13,296 nt of DNA from NCBI GenBank assembly GCA_002782305.1, contig PFHN01000109.1:1-13296 (forward strand), given 5' to 3'. Made by a program: the position numbers and the translations under genes. Positions 13,280 to 13,296 of this stretch are shown here, one piece after another. Source of the DNA: Candidatus Moranbacteria bacterium CG_4_8_14_3_um_filter_41_13. GTDB taxonomy: Bacteria > Patescibacteriota > Minisyncoccia > Moranbacterales > UBA1568. The notes under the pieces were generated by a model. The model saw only the letters and a list, made by a program, of their open reading frames with translations. It was not told the origin of the DNA and ran no database searches. Within the stretch, counting starts at the first letter, position 1. The number at the start of each line of letters is the position of its first letter.

Positions 13280-13291
13280 GATGTTGCAGTT
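13280..13291 (+). repeat. IS30 right terminal inverted repeat
   Basis: GATGTTGCAGTT, the exact reverse complement of 12221-12232. Only five bases of the window follow it. Confidence 0.8.
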
Positions 13292-13296
13292 AAGAA

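Larger units (their letters stand above)
12221..13291 (+). mobile_element. IS30-family insertion sequence, apparently complete (about 1.07 kb)
   Basis: The left end AACTGCAACATC (12221-12232) and right end GATGTTGCAGTT (13280-13291) are perfect 12-bp inverted repeats, and they bracket one IS30-type transposase gene with 8 bases between its stop and the right repeat. The size is normal for the family. The flanks (…CCCAC on the left, AAGAA on the right) show no obvious target duplication, but only five right-flank bases are present and the outer bases of the ends may be misplaced by a few positions. Confidence 0.85.

Overview
The window looks like a chromosomal segment from a Candidate Phyla Radiation (Patescibacteria) bacterium, most likely of the Parcubacteria/Moranbacteria type. 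The reasons are AT-rich DNA, compact genes with short spacers, few Shine-Dalgarno sequences, standard use of TGA as stop, tRNA genes without an encoded CCA end, and several small proteins of types I know mainly from CPR genomes: a DUF4446 protein next to infB, a PaaX-like protein with a Cas2-like C-terminus, a lysozyme-like secreted protein, and a 103-residue conserved protein. The lineage is an inference from protein style, since no rRNA is present.

Layout. Bases 1-352 hold no convincing gene, only a hairpin, pyrimidine-rich DNA and a promoter. Bases 353-3879 (+) form the oxidative pentose phosphate operon gnd-pgl-zwf, with a 13-base gnd/pgl overlap and 15 bases between pgl and zwf. Together the three enzymes turn glucose-6-phosphate into ribulose-5-phosphate and yield two NADPH. 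Bases 4008-6329 (+) hold a DUF4446 membrane protein and infB (IF-2). The promoter of this unit matches the gnd promoter at 22 of 27 positions. A bidirectional terminator at 6423-6449 separates infB from a convergent, unrecognised 252-residue acidic protein (6472-7230, -). That gene's near-consensus promoter carries an eight-G tract in its spacer.

Bases 7231-7506 are a divergent intergenic region with a polypyrimidine tract and a palindrome inside the promoter of the PaaX/Cas2-like gene (7507-8076, +). Then come the CCA-adding enzyme (8306-9844, +), tRNA-Pro(CGG), a small conserved protein (9976-10287), tRNA-Leu(UAG) and a bidirectional terminator. The enzyme that adds CCA lies directly upstream of two tRNA genes that need it.

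On the minus strand follow a lysozyme-like, membrane-anchored or exported protein (10425-11036), whose long leader contains an intrinsic-terminator-like hairpin, and an RsuA/RluB/RluF-family pseudouridine synthase (11415-12143). About 125 bases of highly structured DNA lie between the pseudouridine synthase and its terminator. The window closes with an apparently complete IS30-family insertion sequence (12221-13291) bounded by 12-bp perfect inverted repeats.

No large new multi-gene defence or biosynthetic system is visible. The points worth following are regulatory: the twin promoters, the poly-G promoter spacer, the palindrome and repeated motif flanking the PaaX-like gene, the leader attenuator, and the structured region after the pseudouridine synthase gene.
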